A stretch of 41,293 nt of DNA from CAYWFP01 sp964457365 (GTDB lineage: Bacteria > Planctomycetota > SZUA-567): NCBI GenBank assembly GCA_964457365.1, contig CAYWFP010000024.1:1-41293 (forward strand), given 5' to 3'. The notes below the pieces were generated by a model that had not been told where the DNA came from, did no database searches, and saw nothing but the letters and a program-made list of their open reading frames with translations. How positions within the stretch are numbered: the stretch's first letter is position 1; each line of letters starts with the position of its first letter. Positions 40,673 to 41,293 of the stretch are shown here, piece after piece. The position numbers were made by a program, and so were the translations under genes.

Positions 40673-41293
<621 letters not shown>

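Overview
The window is a contiguous, high-GC, gene-dense bacterial chromosome segment with no mobile elements, CRISPR or rRNA. The gene content suggests a PVC-superphylum bacterium (Planctomycetes/Verrucomicrobia/Lentisphaerae/Kiritimatiellota). The pointers are a PilM-PilO-secretin locus laid out like Akkermansia Amuc_1098-1101, giant TPR proteins beside ExbB/ExbD, a stand-alone URO-D family protein, and a large unfused flippase and arabinofuranosidase. The assignment is inference from gene content; no 16S is present. Several genes start with GTG or TTG, and promoters look sigma70-like (TTGACA/T, 16-18 bp, TAGAAT/TATAAT-like).

Region 1 (1-21.9 kb, all minus strand) is a multi-operon envelope machine. 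Read in transcription order it is: a PilM-PilN fusion, a PilO-like protein, and a 799-aa single-pass membrane protein in the usual place of PilP, followed by a UUCG/T8 terminator. Next come two tandem paralogous secretins, the first a 1290-aa lipoprotein with a long acidic disordered N-terminus, followed by a second UUCG/T8 terminator. Then come a 1897-aa coiled-coil/TPR exported protein and a 440-aa exported TPR protein. Last are ExbB/TolQ and ExbD/TolR (cut by the window edge), behind their own predicted promoter. No pilin, prepilin peptidase or PilB/PilT ATPase is in the window. The products would span inner membrane, periplasm and outer membrane. This is the most interesting part of the window.

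Region 2 (22.4-26.7 kb, plus strand) is divergent from region 1. It holds a receiver-domain response regulator, a STAS-domain protein overlapping a polytopic glycosyltransferase-39-like membrane protein, and a cytoplasmic GH51 alpha-L-arabinofuranosidase. About 580 bp of AT-rich, gene-free DNA separates the two regions.

Region 3 (26.7-32.8 kb, minus strand) is a compact run: tRNA-Cys(GCA), a BatA/VWA membrane protein, TsaB, a MurJ-type flippase and an LPG-synthase-like (UPF0104) membrane protein. Spacing between the protein genes is tight and two of them abut directly.

Region 4 (33-41.3 kb) is housekeeping: RseC-like protein (minus), nitroreductase, RluD-type pseudouridine synthase, a URO-D family protein with its own promoter, TadA (minus), then a strong promoter driving small SRP RNA followed by dnaX, a GlpG-type rhomboid protease, ybaB and the start of ribB/ribBA (truncated at the window edge).
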